Assembly (NCBI GenBank): GCA_947000775.1
Contig: CAMQGK010000552.1
Coordinates: 3,703,501-3,767,500 of the forward strand
Source: Pterois miles
Lineage: Eukaryota > Chordata > Actinopteri > Perciformes > Scorpaenidae
Length of the DNA stretch: 64,000 nucleotides
Direction of reading: 5' to 3'
Each line of letters opens with the position of its first letter. Position 1 is the first letter of the stretch. Made by a program: the position numbers and the translations under genes. Under the pieces are notes generated by a model. That model did not search any database and was not told where the DNA came from. It saw only the letters and a list, made by a program, of their open reading frames with translations. Positions 12,893 to 26,055 of this stretch are shown one piece after another.

Positions 12893-13969
12893 AGTTCAAG
12901 GCAAGTTAAAGACATTCATGTGGTAAACACTCAGCACTCAGGAAATAAATACAAGCTATGCTAAGTTATTGTGGGTATGTTGATGGTGACATTGGTAATA
13001 TCCTTTTGTACCAGGTTATAGTGCCTCCGGTATGTTAAAATAAAACACCTGGGACTTATTTTGCACTACAAGCCTGCTGAATAGAAGAACAACAAATAGC
13101 TTATATGCACTTACATTATGTGTAACTAAGCAGCAATATGACAGAACATGTAGGAACCATTCAGGTGAGCACACTGTCACATCACTTTGACATGATGGCT
13201 GGGATGCAGTATTAGAGATATGCAGCATGTGCAGTGTGTTTCCTGTAGGCTACACTGATAGCACGCACACTGGATTTCCCCAGTCATGAACATTGGTGTG
13301 CAGGGAGGACGCAGGAGGAGTGAGTGAGCAGAGGAAGAAAAACATGATTGAGGGAAGGGACGGCTTTTTAATAAACTGACAGTACGTCATGATTTTCCAC
13401 CAGAGCTGAACTCTTTTAGTAAACATGACCGCACTTTGACCGTCGGAGCAGGGGGCAAATGGCGTTGAGGATTAAAAACGAAGGTGAAAGGCGAGGGAGG
13501 GGGGCAAAGGCGTGGGAGATTGAAGAGGAGGCAACAAAAAAGAGGAGAAATTAGCATCCCTTGTAGAGCTTAGCTGTGCTTTTTTTTTTTCCTTTTTCCT
13601 TGTTTCCTATATGCCATAACAAAGATATATTACCATAATCACCGCTTCTCCACTATCATCAAATCGATTCAATTCCACGCCAACATCAGTATCTTTGTGT
13701 TCAAGGTGAACTGTGTGCGCTCTTGTGTGCATGAATGCATGTTTTTTGCGTGTGTGTATGTGTGTGAAGGTTGCACTTCTGTGAGCGCTGTATGTGTGAG
13801 CATTGTTTGGGTGAGCATGTAGACAACGTTCCCCGGCAAAGGCAATAAAGTCTGGCAATAATCACCAGTCCAGTTAAAGGGTATTTGTCCTGACGAGGAA
13901 AAAAAAAAAAATCGGCTCAGCCGCCAACCATGGTCACATTATCTCAGCTACACACAGCAGCAAGTTAAC

Positions 13970-14155
13970 AGTGAGAGAAGTGCACTTTTGACCAGAGGGT
14001 CGGCAGTTCAAACCGATTTGGAACGTCTAAACAGGAAGGTGTAGGAGATGTCTGTTTGCCTCAAACTCACCCTGTCATTACTGTTTTTCTGCCCTTGAGC
14101 AAGGAGACGTGACCCTCTAAGTGCTGTAAATGGAGCAGTTTATAATGCATGTGCA
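13970..14155 (+). repeat. SINE-like dispersed repeat fragment
   Basis: Contains gggtcggcagttcaaaccga (B-box-like) and ctgcccttgagcaaggagac, both typical of a degenerate tRNA-derived-type fish repeat. No intact tRNA fold. Confidence 0.4.
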
Positions 14156-14678
14156 TCAGCTCATATAGGATATATGTGTGTATGAGTGTCAGCGCAAGAA
14201 AAATATATCCAATCACTTTGACACAGTTAAAAAGGACCTATTGTGCTTTTGTGCTTTTCTCCTTTTCTTTATATAGTTTTATGTGCATGTAAATGGTCTG
14301 CAAAGTTGCAGAGCCCAAAGTCCATGCCAAAGGGAGTTACTTTCCCCCACAGAAACACCACTCCTCAACTACCTGAAATGCTTTACTAGTCCCGCCTTTT
14401 CCTCTGTAACATGGTGATGTCATCAAGTCACACACTTGCATAATACCTGCCTAGTGGCTAGTTTGTCACGCCCTCAAACAAAGTTAGTTCGAGCAGAGCT
14501 GGAGTGAAGTTTGAAGAGTTTGGTTCAGTTGATCAATCACAACAGAGTGGGCCAGCTGACCAATCAGAGCACACTGGGTTTTTATAGGAGGGAGGAGCAA
14601 AGAGCTCAAACAGAGCGTTTCAGACAGAGGGTTAAAACAGGTGCTGCAGCGCAGCCGATATGAACCGAACAGGTAAAG

Positions 14679-15297
14679 GTTCATTTTACAGGTCCATCAA
14701 TTTCATTCTAATTTGGCAATAATTCACAAGTAACCTATTTAAAATTGCTTTGGAATTACTGCCAGATTATCCCTATATTTTATTTATTTATTTATTTATT
14801 TAATAAAATAATTTATTATAAGTATTATTTCATAATTATGTGCTAAAATAGCATATACTTGTTGAAATAGGGCCCTTAAGCTTGACAAACAGCTGTGCGC
14901 TGATCTTCATTGGAGGTGGAAAACCAAAACTAATAAAAGACACTTCTCATCAAGCACAAATCTCTTTCAAATTGTGACTTATTGTCTACACAACTTGGCA
15001 GTTAATGTAATGATTCAGGGAGGTTTTTTTTAAGAAATTTCAAGTTATTTGCTAATTATTATCTATTTAACAGCAGACATAGAAATAAAGTATGTCAATT
15101 AACTTTGCATTATTTTCTTAGAAATGTATTAAATAAATTTCCAGCTGCTGGGAAATAGTGGAATATATTTTTTAAAAATAATGTTTATAATAAAGTAATT
15201 TTCGATAAATTTTGAGGTAAATATTGGGGTTTCAAATAGGTTAGTTCCTAATTATCACCTCATTACTATGAAATTTGCAGACCTGTAAAATGAAGTG
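14679..15297. mobile_element. nested inverted-repeat element inside the 14.2-15.5 kb element
   Basis: Left end gttcattttacaggtcc...caatttcat...aacctatttaaaa; the reverse complement of the right end reads cttcattttacaggtct...aaatttcat...aacctatttgaaa. These are terminal inverted repeats of about 65 bp. The interior is AT-rich and non-coding. Exact target-site duplication not resolved. Confidence 0.6.
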
Positions 15298-15319
15298 TTA
15301 CTGAGAAAAAGGGTATTTT

Positions 15320-15412
<93 letters not shown>
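15320..15412. repeat. (TG)n microsatellite
   Basis: About 46 uninterrupted TG units, between the inner element's right end and the resumed outer element. Confidence 0.95.
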
Positions 15413-15415
<3 letters not shown>

Positions 15416-17199
15416 AAACATTAAAGCATGTAAACGTGTTCTAGTAGAAACCTAAAATACAAGTATGCACCCGAAAATCTGTGTAGTAGGTCCTCTTTAA
15501 AAACAAATGTTTGCAGCTCTGACATTTCTGAACTTATTTGGCAGGTGTTCATGCAGGGAACTGAAATTAATAAATTGGAGACAGACTTTTGTGGGGACAC
15601 GTGTAACTTTATCCTGAGATGTTCATGACGTGTGAACTGAATCGCTACCCGAAGCAGCAGATTGAGGACAAATGGGTACACCAACAAAGTAAAAGCCATT
15701 TAAATTAAACATGAACTTGATCAGTTGCTGCATTAAACATTGTGACAGAGCCCAAAGTTGGATGACTCCTTTAATTGCTATGCAGCTACTGCAAAGGCAA
15801 ATCTGTATAAATGATGTATTCAGCGTCAAGGTTGGAACACTGTAGAAAATCAAATCAAAGTAAAAAATAAAATGTTACACCTTCCCACCTGCTGTCTGTG
15901 GAAATAAAGTGAATTGAATAATGTGCCATATTAAATTTACATGTTGTGCTATTGAAAGCATTTTGTAAGGTTCAGGTGCTGCTTCCTTTTAACTCAGCGG
16001 TGCACAGTGTGCCAGGAGAAGTGATAGCGTTTGGATTGAGCTGTGTGTGTGCATGTCTTCCAACTGTCTGCCATGCCTCCCAGCCTCTCGTGATGGTTTT
16101 TATCACATCACACGGGCCCACTGGAGCATGTGTTGGTAGGAGGTGTGCTCGTACTGTTGTTGTCAAGCACGTCTAGATTTTTTTTATTATTATTTTTTTT
16201 TTAACCTGCTGCTAATCCTTTTTTCTGCTCCCGTCAGGGAAGGATGGTGCTCGAATGTCAACACAGCAAAATCATCTCCTCTGAAGACACGCACACATTT
16301 GCAGCTGAGCATGAAGCCATGAAAGTAAACACGAAGAGCCAGAGGTATGACCACACACAGCCACATTCGCACTGGTGCAGGTGCAGCTATCTGAAGGATG
16401 CAAAAATCACAACCTGTGTCAACAAAGATACTTGAGCTGAGAGCAGATTGTTCAGAAAAGTCAAAAGTGACTAAAACCTGAATTTGGTTACTGAACTAAT
16501 TCTGGCGATCACACCACACTGATTGTTGTAAAAACTACAATAGCTGAAGCTTTGTAATTAAAGCTTTCTCTGTAATTGCACACCAATACACAGTAACCAC
16601 TAAGTGTAGGATTAAGGGGAGAAGGATTAAGGGTAGACGAGAACAGCAGAACAAACAGGACATCGCTGCTGTTAAAATGCTCCCACAAACAGTTTCCTTT
16701 AACATTCTCTTCCTCTTCTATTAATACATGCAACATAGCACGAGACAATACTGCCTCACAAATTAGTACATTCAGATCTCATTATAGAAGCTGAGTTTAT
16801 AGGCAGCCTTTGATGTGTGCAACATGGGTTTTATTTCACATTTTCCATGTGTTTAATATGACGTGGCTCTAATGATCTAGAATGTAATGAGAGGCAATTG
16901 CCTGCACTAACTATGCCTCTATTGAGAGCCTTTATTGTTCTTCATTGGACACCATTTACACCCTGATAGTGCACTCTGCTAAATTAGGCTTGATGCAAAT
17001 CTTTGTTAATGAGCGATATGTGAGCGCTGTGTGTTTAAGCTCGGCTCAATACAGCTATTAAACACGACGCTCGCTGGTGTAGCACGAGGGCAACAACTAT
17101 CCTTAAAGCATGAATGTCTGAGTAGTTTATTTAAATCTGCATCTAGTTTAACAGAATGATGGCTTCTCTGTTCGCCAGCTGTCCTACATTTCTGCTTTC

Positions 17200-17440
17200 A
17201 CAACTGCCCTCCTCCTCCTCGGGAAAAAGAGGACACATTTTACCCAAGGTGCATCACGATCTGGCCTTTGTGTGACCCCCGTCCGCCATGATGCGAGGGT
17301 CTGGCCGCGGGCGGGGTCACATATCGGTCACTTTTGTCCAATCAAAATCCTCTCCTGGGAGGGAGCGACTGTGAGTGGTGCACAGCCCGGTGACGTGGTC
17401 GATGTGGTGTCGCCACATAGCGAATACGGCAAACATAACG
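17200..17440. promoter_or_regulatory. GC/CpG-richer block with CCAAT box
   Basis: Stands out from its AT-rich surroundings: several CpGs (ggccgcgggcgggg) and gtccaatcaaaa, a CCAAT-type motif. It may be an enhancer, an orphan CpG island or a promoter of an unseen transcript. A poly-A run (17443-17464) follows. Confidence 0.25.
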
Positions 17441-18859
17441 GCAAAAAAAAAAAAAAAAAAAAAATCAGACATAACATGGCCAGCCTCTTAATCTGTGAGA
17501 CTGAACAATGTCCCACTTTTCATGATTCATGTTATTTTATGGGACGGAAAGCGCGTTTGCTGTCCCGCTGCGATCGCCTTACATTCAAACTGCACTTTTT
17601 TTTTTTTTTTTCTTTATACCCTCCGCCTTTGTTTCTTAACAACTCTGAGCGACTCGTACTGTTTACAGGTCATCGGCAGTGCAGAGAGGTGAAGCCGGGT
17701 TCGTAATGAGTTGACACTTGGTTCCACATAAAAACGCCTCGCTGGCCTTCGAACCCACACAGCTGCGCAGCCCACAAGAATGTTACCGCATTAGCCAACA
17801 CCCCCCGTCGCCTCACCTTTGTCTGCCTGCCACCTGACATTAGGCTGCTTCACTTTGGCCTTGTTAGAGGTCCTTAGTGAGGTCAAGGGGTAGGACTAGA
17901 CACCGGATGGTGGATGTAGACCACTATAGTTTGTGTGTGAACTAGACATTAATTTGTCCCCTTAATCGAATTTTATAGGGTCGTTTTGATTCAACATTTA
18001 TCAACTTTTTTTCAGGTAAAAAAAAAAATCTCAATTTGTCTGTTTGTTTCATAGTACACATAGACCACCTTTTAATGGCTGAGTTTCTATGTTTTCCTTC
18101 ATTTTAATACTGTTTTGTTGATGCTATGGTTTGTATTGGGTGATTATTGCCCCCTCATTATTTTTACTGCTTTAGGCTGCGTATTTGAATGTTCTGTGAT
18201 CAACACAGTTCAATATTTTGCTCGCAGAAGGCAGGGCAAAAAAAAAAAAAAAAAAAAATGCTTCAACATATCTTCTTGGGTGGCCCGCAGGGTGAATACT
18301 TCAGAAAATGAAAACATGAAATAATAATAATTATGAGGTGCAACTATATTCTTGCATTTTTAATTCACAAGGGGTTTTAGCGTTTTTGATCTATTATTGA
18401 TATTATTATTGTTGTTAGCTAATCCTAGTGTGAGCACAGTACCGATGTGATACAATGTGCCAAAAATATTATAATATATCTGGAATCATATATCATTTGA
18501 TAATGACAGTGCAACATATCCATATCAGTAGAATTAATACAAATACTCATTTTGGTTATCACTTTTTAGTGACAAAATAAATTGTGTTTTGATGGGGAAA
18601 ATAGTTCTTTCCTTTCTGAATGTAATCCAAAAATTCCCATGTCTGGATAATATGTAGCTTTATTAGCATAATACAACCCTTTACTGAATTTTCAAGAGAG
18701 AAACAAATAGTCTTGTCATCGTTGCCAAGCTTGGATGCTGATGCATTTTATCTTTTTGCAATATGTTTGCAATAAGGGGAGATAAGGCAGAAGCTGGGAA
18801 TGTGCTCTTTTCAATTCCATCAGGGTTTTTTTTTCCTCTCCTCTCGAACTTCCTCGAAC

Positions 18860-19300
18860 GTGCCAGACCGTCTCTTCTCGCCGTAAATCAAGGACAGCGG
18901 GGAGGACGAGGTGTGATTGCTTTCACACCCAGGAAGTAATCACACCAGACCTGCCACAGCTCTGATTAAGACTGATAAATATCGACAAGCAGTTAATGAG
19001 ATGTCAGGCAGGAACAAGGCCCTTTCCCTTCATGCCTAGCGATGGCACCAATGGGGAGGAAAAATGACCTCGACTTGGCAATGTCACCACCGTCTTTCAT
19101 GTGTGCAAAGTGCAAGCTATTAATTGTCTTTAGCTGGTGAGGAGAGATTATCGACAGTGCATCTGGATTATTCCCATCAAAGATATAGTAGCCAGCAGAT
19201 GCTTGTTGGGATATTATTCTTCCTAATTGCGTCAGTTAAACTGAGAATGATTATTGTTCAGTACAGTGATCTTTTTTTCCCGGTAACAGGTTGAGACAGA
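18860..19300. promoter_or_regulatory. candidate conserved non-coding element
   Basis: Unique, non-repetitive sequence of mixed composition with gattaag, agttaatgag, ctattaattg and cctaattg homeodomain-type motifs. No open frame. Conservation is inferred from texture only. Confidence 0.25.
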
Positions 19301-20589
19301 CACAAAAGGCTCCTGCAGGCAGGTCAATTAGCTGATTAAAAGATTATGTTTGTCTCCTATTGACTGTTCCGCTCATACAAGTCGACGCCCAACCTTGAGC
19401 TTTGAGTCTTAACTCTATCAATAAAATTTAAGTAAGTACAGATTTCCATTTTGAGATCGTTATGTTTTTGGTTAGCATAATGATACTGATTTTTTTTTTT
19501 TTCTGTAAACATGCCTGAAGCCTTTAGCAAACACTACAGTGCATAAAACCCCCTGAAAGACACGCAAACACAAGCCAGCTAGAAGTCTGCTGAACTATGA
19601 CGAGGACACAAGCTCAGCGGGGGTTCTGTAAGAAAGTAGGATCATTATCTTTCTGAGCATCATGTATGCATGACTGTATGTGTGAGCTCTGCTCCCCTGA
19701 GCAGCAGGCCCACGCCGTCAGTGCGGTTTCACGCCAGGCCATATGATTTATGAATCATGGTGCTGCTATTACGCTCTGTTTACAGTAAATTAAGGCTCTA
19801 TCTTGATAACTGCAGCCATGGGGACATCTTATCTTTCCCACAGCGGCATTTTGATGTGCTTGTTCAGTGGCCTCGCTGCACCTGAAGGCTGCTATACCTC
19901 TCTCACACGTGACAGATTCCCACCGACTGTCTAGCTTTGACCGTGAACTGCAGGTCATCCCGCGGTCCCTGGGCACAGTCCTGTTGAATATTGTTTCCTT
20001 GGCAGACATGCTCAACCCGTCACACAGAAAGACCATGCAGCTGCACCCAAACACTCAACAATAGGATTCTTGTTCTAGGGCAGAAAAGGTCACGTCCCCT
20101 TTTTTGGGTAAGGGGGTGATGTGAGCGGGTGGTCAAATATTTTAGGGGTTTTGCAATAGGATAATAGAAGTTGGATCCAAAACCCTGCGAAGTGATAATC
20201 GTTTCAATCAGGTCTACATGAGAGTGCATGTGTTGGAAAGATGGTGTGGGGGTGTTGTGGAGTGGTATAAAAAACAAAAGCATTCTGTGTTGAGAAAGTC
20301 TAGAATGAGCTAAGCTAATGAAACAGGACATTTAATTAGCATCGTCATGACAAATAGCAAAATAATACAACAACAACAACAAATGTGATGTACAACTCAC
20401 TGAAACTGACAGTTCACAGATGACCATTGGAAATTAATGCCACATTTTGTAACGCAAAGCTCTCTGATGACTCAGATCACGCATATTACTTATTTTTTTT
20501 GGTAGTATTTTTTGTTGTTGTTTGTTTCACAGAAAACCGTAACTAAAGGAAGGAAACAAAGACGCACACATGCACACATGCACACACAT

Positions 20590-20780
20590 ACTCCTTTGTT
20601 GGAAGTATTTGCCAATTAGCAAGTTGCGGGGTCGGAGTGGTAATTAGGCTTTCCAGTCGGCTGGTGTCTGTGCACAGCTTAGCTGAGATGGGTCCTAAGC
20701 TAAATGCCTCGCTATTTGTCCAGCAATTATGTCAGGTCCCCATGTCACCGTACAGACGTGACCAATTAGCTGTGCCAAGC
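20590..20780. promoter_or_regulatory. candidate enhancer with clustered ATTA motifs
   Basis: Within 190 bp there are gccaattagc, ggtaattagg, gcaattatg and accaattagc, that is, four homeodomain-type cores in otherwise non-repetitive sequence. Confidence 0.3.
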
Positions 20781-23700
20781 TAAAGTGAAAGAGAGGGATT
20801 ATGGCAGAAGAGATGGGAGAGGATGAAAAAGTAGACAGAGGACGGGTGTGGGAGCGTTGGGAGGGGAGCTTGTAAGAGAGGGAGAGTGAGGGATCGTCCG
20901 TAGGGAATAAAGGGAGACAGAGTTCGGCTTTGGAAATGAGGGGAAGGACTGGGTAAGGAGGGTTTAAGGGAGCGGATTTCTTTTTTTTTTTTTTTCTGTG
21001 ACTGTGTGATCATGTTCCGCATTGATCCCGTCCTGACCGACATGTGGCAAAGACATGCTAATGCTTTGCAATATTTATGCTAATGCCGCCTCACTGACCA
21101 AGCAGGGATAAGGAATTGATCTTAATTGACGTCTCAATAATTTCCCCCTCGCATTATATGGCATATTTTGATGAAACAGGCCTGCATACAATCAATACTC
21201 TCCACTTCGGAGTAATGTGACACTCTGTCAATGGCTGTATGACAGTATACAACGCTCTAGTTCATCTTGGCATTGGTCCATATTTACTGAGAAATTATGC
21301 CATGTATCAAGGACTGACGGAGCACCCGTTATCTGGGCTAGTCAAAACAACTCAAAACCCATGATATGGTTCCCAATCTGACTCAGGATACATGCAGTAG
21401 GTGTAGTTAATTCTTTTCATTTCTTCACAGGGGTTAATACACTTTTCCACCAAGTGCATACATGCAGGTTTTTGAGAGATGGGAAACCCTGCTAAAAATA
21501 TAGGATAGACTTCTTTCCCATTGTAAGTGTAATGTGCCTTTGCGCTGGCCTTCCTGGGGTTTTTTTCCCCTGCATCACATTCAATGTACAGAAGCCTGCT
21601 AACACCAGAAGCAGGGTTAGCAAAAAGTGAAAATTGATCACTTGGTCTTACTTGCATTTAGTCTCTCTGTGAATCTGTCAAACCAGAGTTGTGATTGTTG
21701 GAACAGTGGAAAGTCTAACAAAGATTTTGTGTTTCTGTTTGTCTTAATGAAATATGTTTAACAACGATCAGCGAGGTAAAATTTACTGTTTTCTGACTGG
21801 AGTCTGGTGACTTTGAGGAGAGCATATTAATTGTATGTATTGTATGTCAATGGATTATAATAATGGTCCAAATAATTTATTATTTATTTATTAATTTACT
21901 TCAATGTATGTCTGCATCGCTCTAGAAAAGGGGGCAAAAATGAACATGTCCACCCGAGTGTCATGTTTCCATCACTGCTGATAGGAGCTTGAGCCGATAA
22001 ACGCCCGTGACCGCTGCACTGCAGAGTCATTTGTCCCGGGAATAAAATGCAGACTGTAATCTTTCCCACTGAAGGCAAAATCCAGATGTTTGTGGGTGTT
22101 AGTGGCTTTTTTGTCCAGTAGGAAAGGGGCTTCTGCCAAAGTGATGCCAAGAAAATGCATATTACTTGTCCATGAAATGCTACAATACAGTGTGTCCGTC
22201 ATCTGACAACAGCGAAGAAGAAGTCGGGGAGATCCGAGATGAAATTTATTCTGCAACGCTACAAGAACCCCCATAATCCTCTGTTGAAACTTCTCCGAGC
22301 GCATCTAGGGGAGGGAGCATTTCAAAAATATCTGCTCTACCCAGACACCGAGACCACCCGTTCCAAGGCTCTGTCTTTAATTGGATGGGGAAAGGGAGAA
22401 GAGAGGGGAGCCAGGGGACAAGGTGAGGGGTGGATGAGGTAGAATCTATGATCTGAGCATCTTTCCCCCTTTCTTGCTGGAAAGTAAGACTGTTGGCTCA
22501 GTGCCTGCAGAAATGAGAGGAGCTTGTATAAATTAGTGAGCTTGAAAGACAATATGGTGAGCTTCAGTGTTGCATGGCATTGGCATGGCTCTGAGGGTTG
22601 CAAACTTTTTGATTTGTTTGTGACAACATGCCTTGCAAACTTGTGAGGCTGAGAGCAGATTGACCTCATTGTGATGGTTTCGCAAAATTCTCAGATTTGG
22701 AATTAATATTTTGGTATTCCTCTGATCAGCAATTTAACTCTGCTAAATTTGACAAAATACTTAAAAATAGTGGTCTTTTAACTTCAATAATGGCAAGGAA
22801 CTCAGCAACTAAAGGAGCATTATAGAAATAGATGAACTCTGAGTAACTTCTCCCAACGATCAATATCCATTCATCAGGTGCCTGTAGCTATAAACGATGA
22901 AAGACAAGATATTTTTACAGACAGTGTTACTCTAAATGTCTTCAGGCTTTTCTCAAGCGAGGGGAATGATGCAGGCTAAAGCTGTCTGGAACATAAACAT
23001 CAAATCAGAGAGATTTGGAAGAAAAATGAACAACTCCTGCTTACAGGTACATGGACCACATTTCATAGTGATATGCAGAGTTAAATCTGGAATGTTTATC
23101 TGAAGCAGATAATTATCTGAACGGAGGCTTTGGTGCCACTTTATCAACAAGAAGTGTTATTGTGATAACTGCTGACATGAAGTTCTGGCAATGATTATGG
23201 GAGCGAGAGACGGCCACAAATGATAAGCAACGAAAGTGTTTGTCTTGACTGGAGAACACGTGTGGTTATGTGTTGGCATGGAAGAACAATTTACTCTGAT
23301 TTATCAATTCAAAAACACAACATAAAGACTCAGGAGATCAGGTCACATTTCTTAAATAATTTAATTGCAAAAGGGTCTTTTAAAAATATTTCTACAAGAA
23401 TGCATCATCATTTTTTTTAGTAATTTGTTGTGTATGTCTGCACCATTAAATACATCTTAATGCTTTTCAAAGAGGAATTAACAATTGCATTTCTCTGCGC
23501 TTCACTCCGTCGCCCTCCTGGCAGTTCACTATACATGTACAGTGCTCTCTGAAACATCTCACTTCCTTGTAGTGACCAAACGACAGATGTGGAGGGAGCT
23601 TGTTAGAAGACAGAGGAAAAGACAGTACTCTATATATTTATTTAAAACAGACAACTGAAGAAAAGAAAGTTAGATAGTTGTATGTGAAGGGTGGGCGTGT

Positions 23701-23834
23701 TTGATGGCCTGCGGAGGATGTAAAATAGGGAACCAAAGGTGGAAGGAATGCACACAAAGAGATAACCACATCTGACAAAGCCTAAACTCTGCTAATCAAA
23801 GTGTTTCTGTATAAAAATGGCAATCCTTTTCTTT

Positions 23835-23872
23835 CACACACACACACACTCTCTCTCTCTCTCTCTCTCTCT

Positions 23873-23956
<84 letters not shown>
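23835..23956. repeat. compound (CA)n(TC)n(CA)n microsatellite
   Basis: Short CA run, then about 12 TC units, then about 42 CA units. Open frames across it are artefacts of the repeat. Confidence 0.95.
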
Positions 23957-25009
23957 CAGTCCATCTTAATTTCAGCAGCGTGTGCAGTCAGAAGTTCCCT
24001 CTCTGTGAATGTTGAATATTAACCATGAATGTGTGAAGAATCCAGTTAAAGAATAAATTGTTTGCAGTCGATGTGGCAGCAGTTTAATCATTTTAAGATG
24101 CGCTACAGTGCCAGTCGAGCTCATCACTCACGGCTGGTTGACTTTGGTGAACGCAGCTCCAGACCCCTGCACGCCATGTGCACCTCATCAATAGTTCATG
24201 CGTGCGCCAAAGCGTTGCCATTTTCCAAGAGTGGGCATGTCTGCCATCTGATTGTGTTTACCCCCCTGCTCTATTTTTATGCTCATCAACTGTTTTTGGT
24301 GCGACTTTGCAACAGTGGGGCTGAGCTGATTGAATGATTGAGCTGAGTGCAGGAGGGAGTAATGTTGTATATTCCTGGGAGACTTTTAGGTAAAAGTAAG
24401 CATCTGATTGCATTAAATCTGTTCTTCTCTCGTCTCCAAACTCTGTTGGTATTTTTTCAATCAAAATGCTGTTTTGCTTTGGGGAGAAACAAAATAATCA
24501 TGAAAATGAGGTGTTGAAATGTTTGCTCATGTAACAGTCTCTCTTTCAACAATTTTTCATCGTAATTTTGGGATATGAGACTTTTTTCCTGTATAGTTTG
24601 AGTACACGACAGTTAAATTACTACTTGATTGTGTACTACCACTGTTACAGGTTAGTAAGCCCTTTGCACAGTGTACTAGTAGTGAAAACGTCTGTATGTG
24701 GAATAAGATGAAACAATATCAAATGGGAAACACATTGCTGCTTTGCATAATATCCTCCATGGCTTTTGAGGGGACTCAAGAGAGGCTGACAAAACTAATA
24801 TGGGAAGACACACTGCATGGCTATCATTACACACCTAACTAATAATATTCACATATTGCATTGATCAGCTCCAACCCAAACAATATGGAGACTGTCATGG
24901 AAGATCACACCAGTGGTGTAGCCAGCCCCATCCCTTTAATAATCCACTACCTTCAAACGCCCCTCCGTGAGAAGTGCAAATAGTACAGTCTCTGTGATGC
25001 AGCTGCTAT

Positions 25010-25330
25010 CATTTAGGACGAGGGGGTCTGCAGATTTTGGCTGTCTGCGTGCCAGGGCTGTTGATCCTGCATTGTACTAATCATGCAGCAGCCTGAGCTG
25101 AGACAGGATGATTGCAGGCCAGACAGGAAATGAAAAGAGATAATGATAGGTCAGCGCGCCGTATGTCTGCACTCGCTGCATGCTCGTATCCTCGCAGTGC
25201 CAGATTGGCTGCCGCATTAATCGACCTGACAGACAAAGACCAATAGGTTTCGCTCTTTGACAGCTCTGGATTCTCTGATGAGGATCCTGTTGCAGGGAGG
25301 CAAAGGTCTAGTGATGGAGCTCCTCCACTA
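25010..25330. promoter_or_regulatory. candidate conserved non-coding element
   Basis: Non-repetitive block just past the ephb3 3' end with actaatcatgcag, gataatgatagg and gcattaatcgacc. No coding frame. Texture resembles vertebrate conserved elements. Confidence 0.25.
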
Positions 25331-25914
25331 GGGCGATCGAAATGATTGGCAGGTAGGTAGGTAGCCTAATGACTCTAACAGTCCAACATAAGGTGGGTTA
25401 GGAGGATCCCATTGTTGGAGGTAATGGTAAATAAGTCAAATTAAAACCTAATTAAGCCACAGAGATGCAAGTGAGTGGTTTGAAGGAGGTTTTCAGTTAG
25501 AAAAATGTGCCTAGAAGACAATTAGTAACAGCTCAGTGCTTCACAGATGCTTTTTATGTTGAGTTGTTGAATGAGAATGGATTGGGGAAGCTTAATATCC
25601 AGTTCAGGTGACACACAAACTTGTACACAGACAGTCACACACAACAGTGGACGGAGAGAAAAAGGGCGAAACGTACTGCAGTCTAACCACGCGTGTTCAT
25701 CTCTTCCTTTCTACCTCCATCCTGTCTCTCTTTCCTTCCTTCGTTTTCTGTTAATTTCACTCTGAATCAAACATTTCACAACAACACTTCCATTTTTGTC
25801 AAAACACCATTTTTTTCTTTTGTTATTTTATCGTATTTTTGTTACAAAACATGTACAGGCTGTTTAGAACAACAACAAAAATACAATATCCAATTTATAT
25901 GCAATTTCTTTTTG

Positions 25915-25920
25915 TTTAAT
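25915..25920 (-). terminator. candidate poly(A) signal ATTAAA for ephb3
   Basis: ATTAAA, the commonest variant poly(A) hexamer, lies on the transcribed strand with a GT/T-rich element downstream. It was chosen over the ATTAAA at 27059-27064, which lacks a clear T/GT-rich follower. No transcript evidence is available. Confidence 0.35.
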
Positions 25921-26040
25921 AATGAGCAATTCATTAGGTGAATCCTCTTGGAGTTTCTCTTCCTTCTGATTGTTCCAATATCCCAAATACAGTCCATCTG
26001 GGTGTTGGTGTGGGGAGGGGGGAGGGGGTTGGTGGGCAAG

Positions 26041-26055
26041 ATACAAATAAATACA
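26041..26055 (-). promoter_or_regulatory. AU-rich element in probable 3'UTR
   Basis: On the transcribed strand this reads tgtatttatttgtat, with overlapping AUUUA pentamers of the kind bound by mRNA-decay factors. One isolated cluster, so only a weak functional prediction. Confidence 0.3.

Larger units (their letters stand above)
14227..15500 (+). mobile_element. inverted-repeat element split by a second element
   Basis: Outer ends ttaaaaaggaccta (14227-14240) and taggtcctctttaa (15487-15500) are inverted copies with 13 of 14 matches. The left part runs to about 14675 and the right part resumes after about 15300. The two parts together look like one familiar fish MITE. No transposase is encoded. 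Confidence 0.65.
1..25894. other. intergenic DNA downstream of ephb3, no gene found
   Basis: Open frames are at most 144 codons, contain homopolymer tracts or repeats, and show no recognisable protein family. The content is AT-rich non-coding DNA, microsatellites, the dispersed repeats listed separately, and blocks that read like conserved non-coding elements. Distant exons of a neighbouring gene cannot be excluded. Confidence 0.6.

Noticed and set aside
17272..17706. Longest intergenic open frame (144 codons, plus strand)
   Set aside because: It runs through two homopolymer tracts (poly-A giving poly-Lys, poly-T giving poly-Phe), has no recognisable domain, and sits in a block better explained as non-coding.
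17740..17775. B-box-like ggttcgaagg on the minus strand, possible tRNA
   Set aside because: No A box at the right distance and no cloverleaf can be drawn.
21352..21657. 101-codon open frame on the minus strand
   Set aside because: No recognisable family, no convincing splice sites joining it to other exons, and unremarkable composition. Most likely chance.
23782..24022. Open frames of repeated Cys-Val or His-Thr
   Set aside because: Pure translation of the CA/TC microsatellite.
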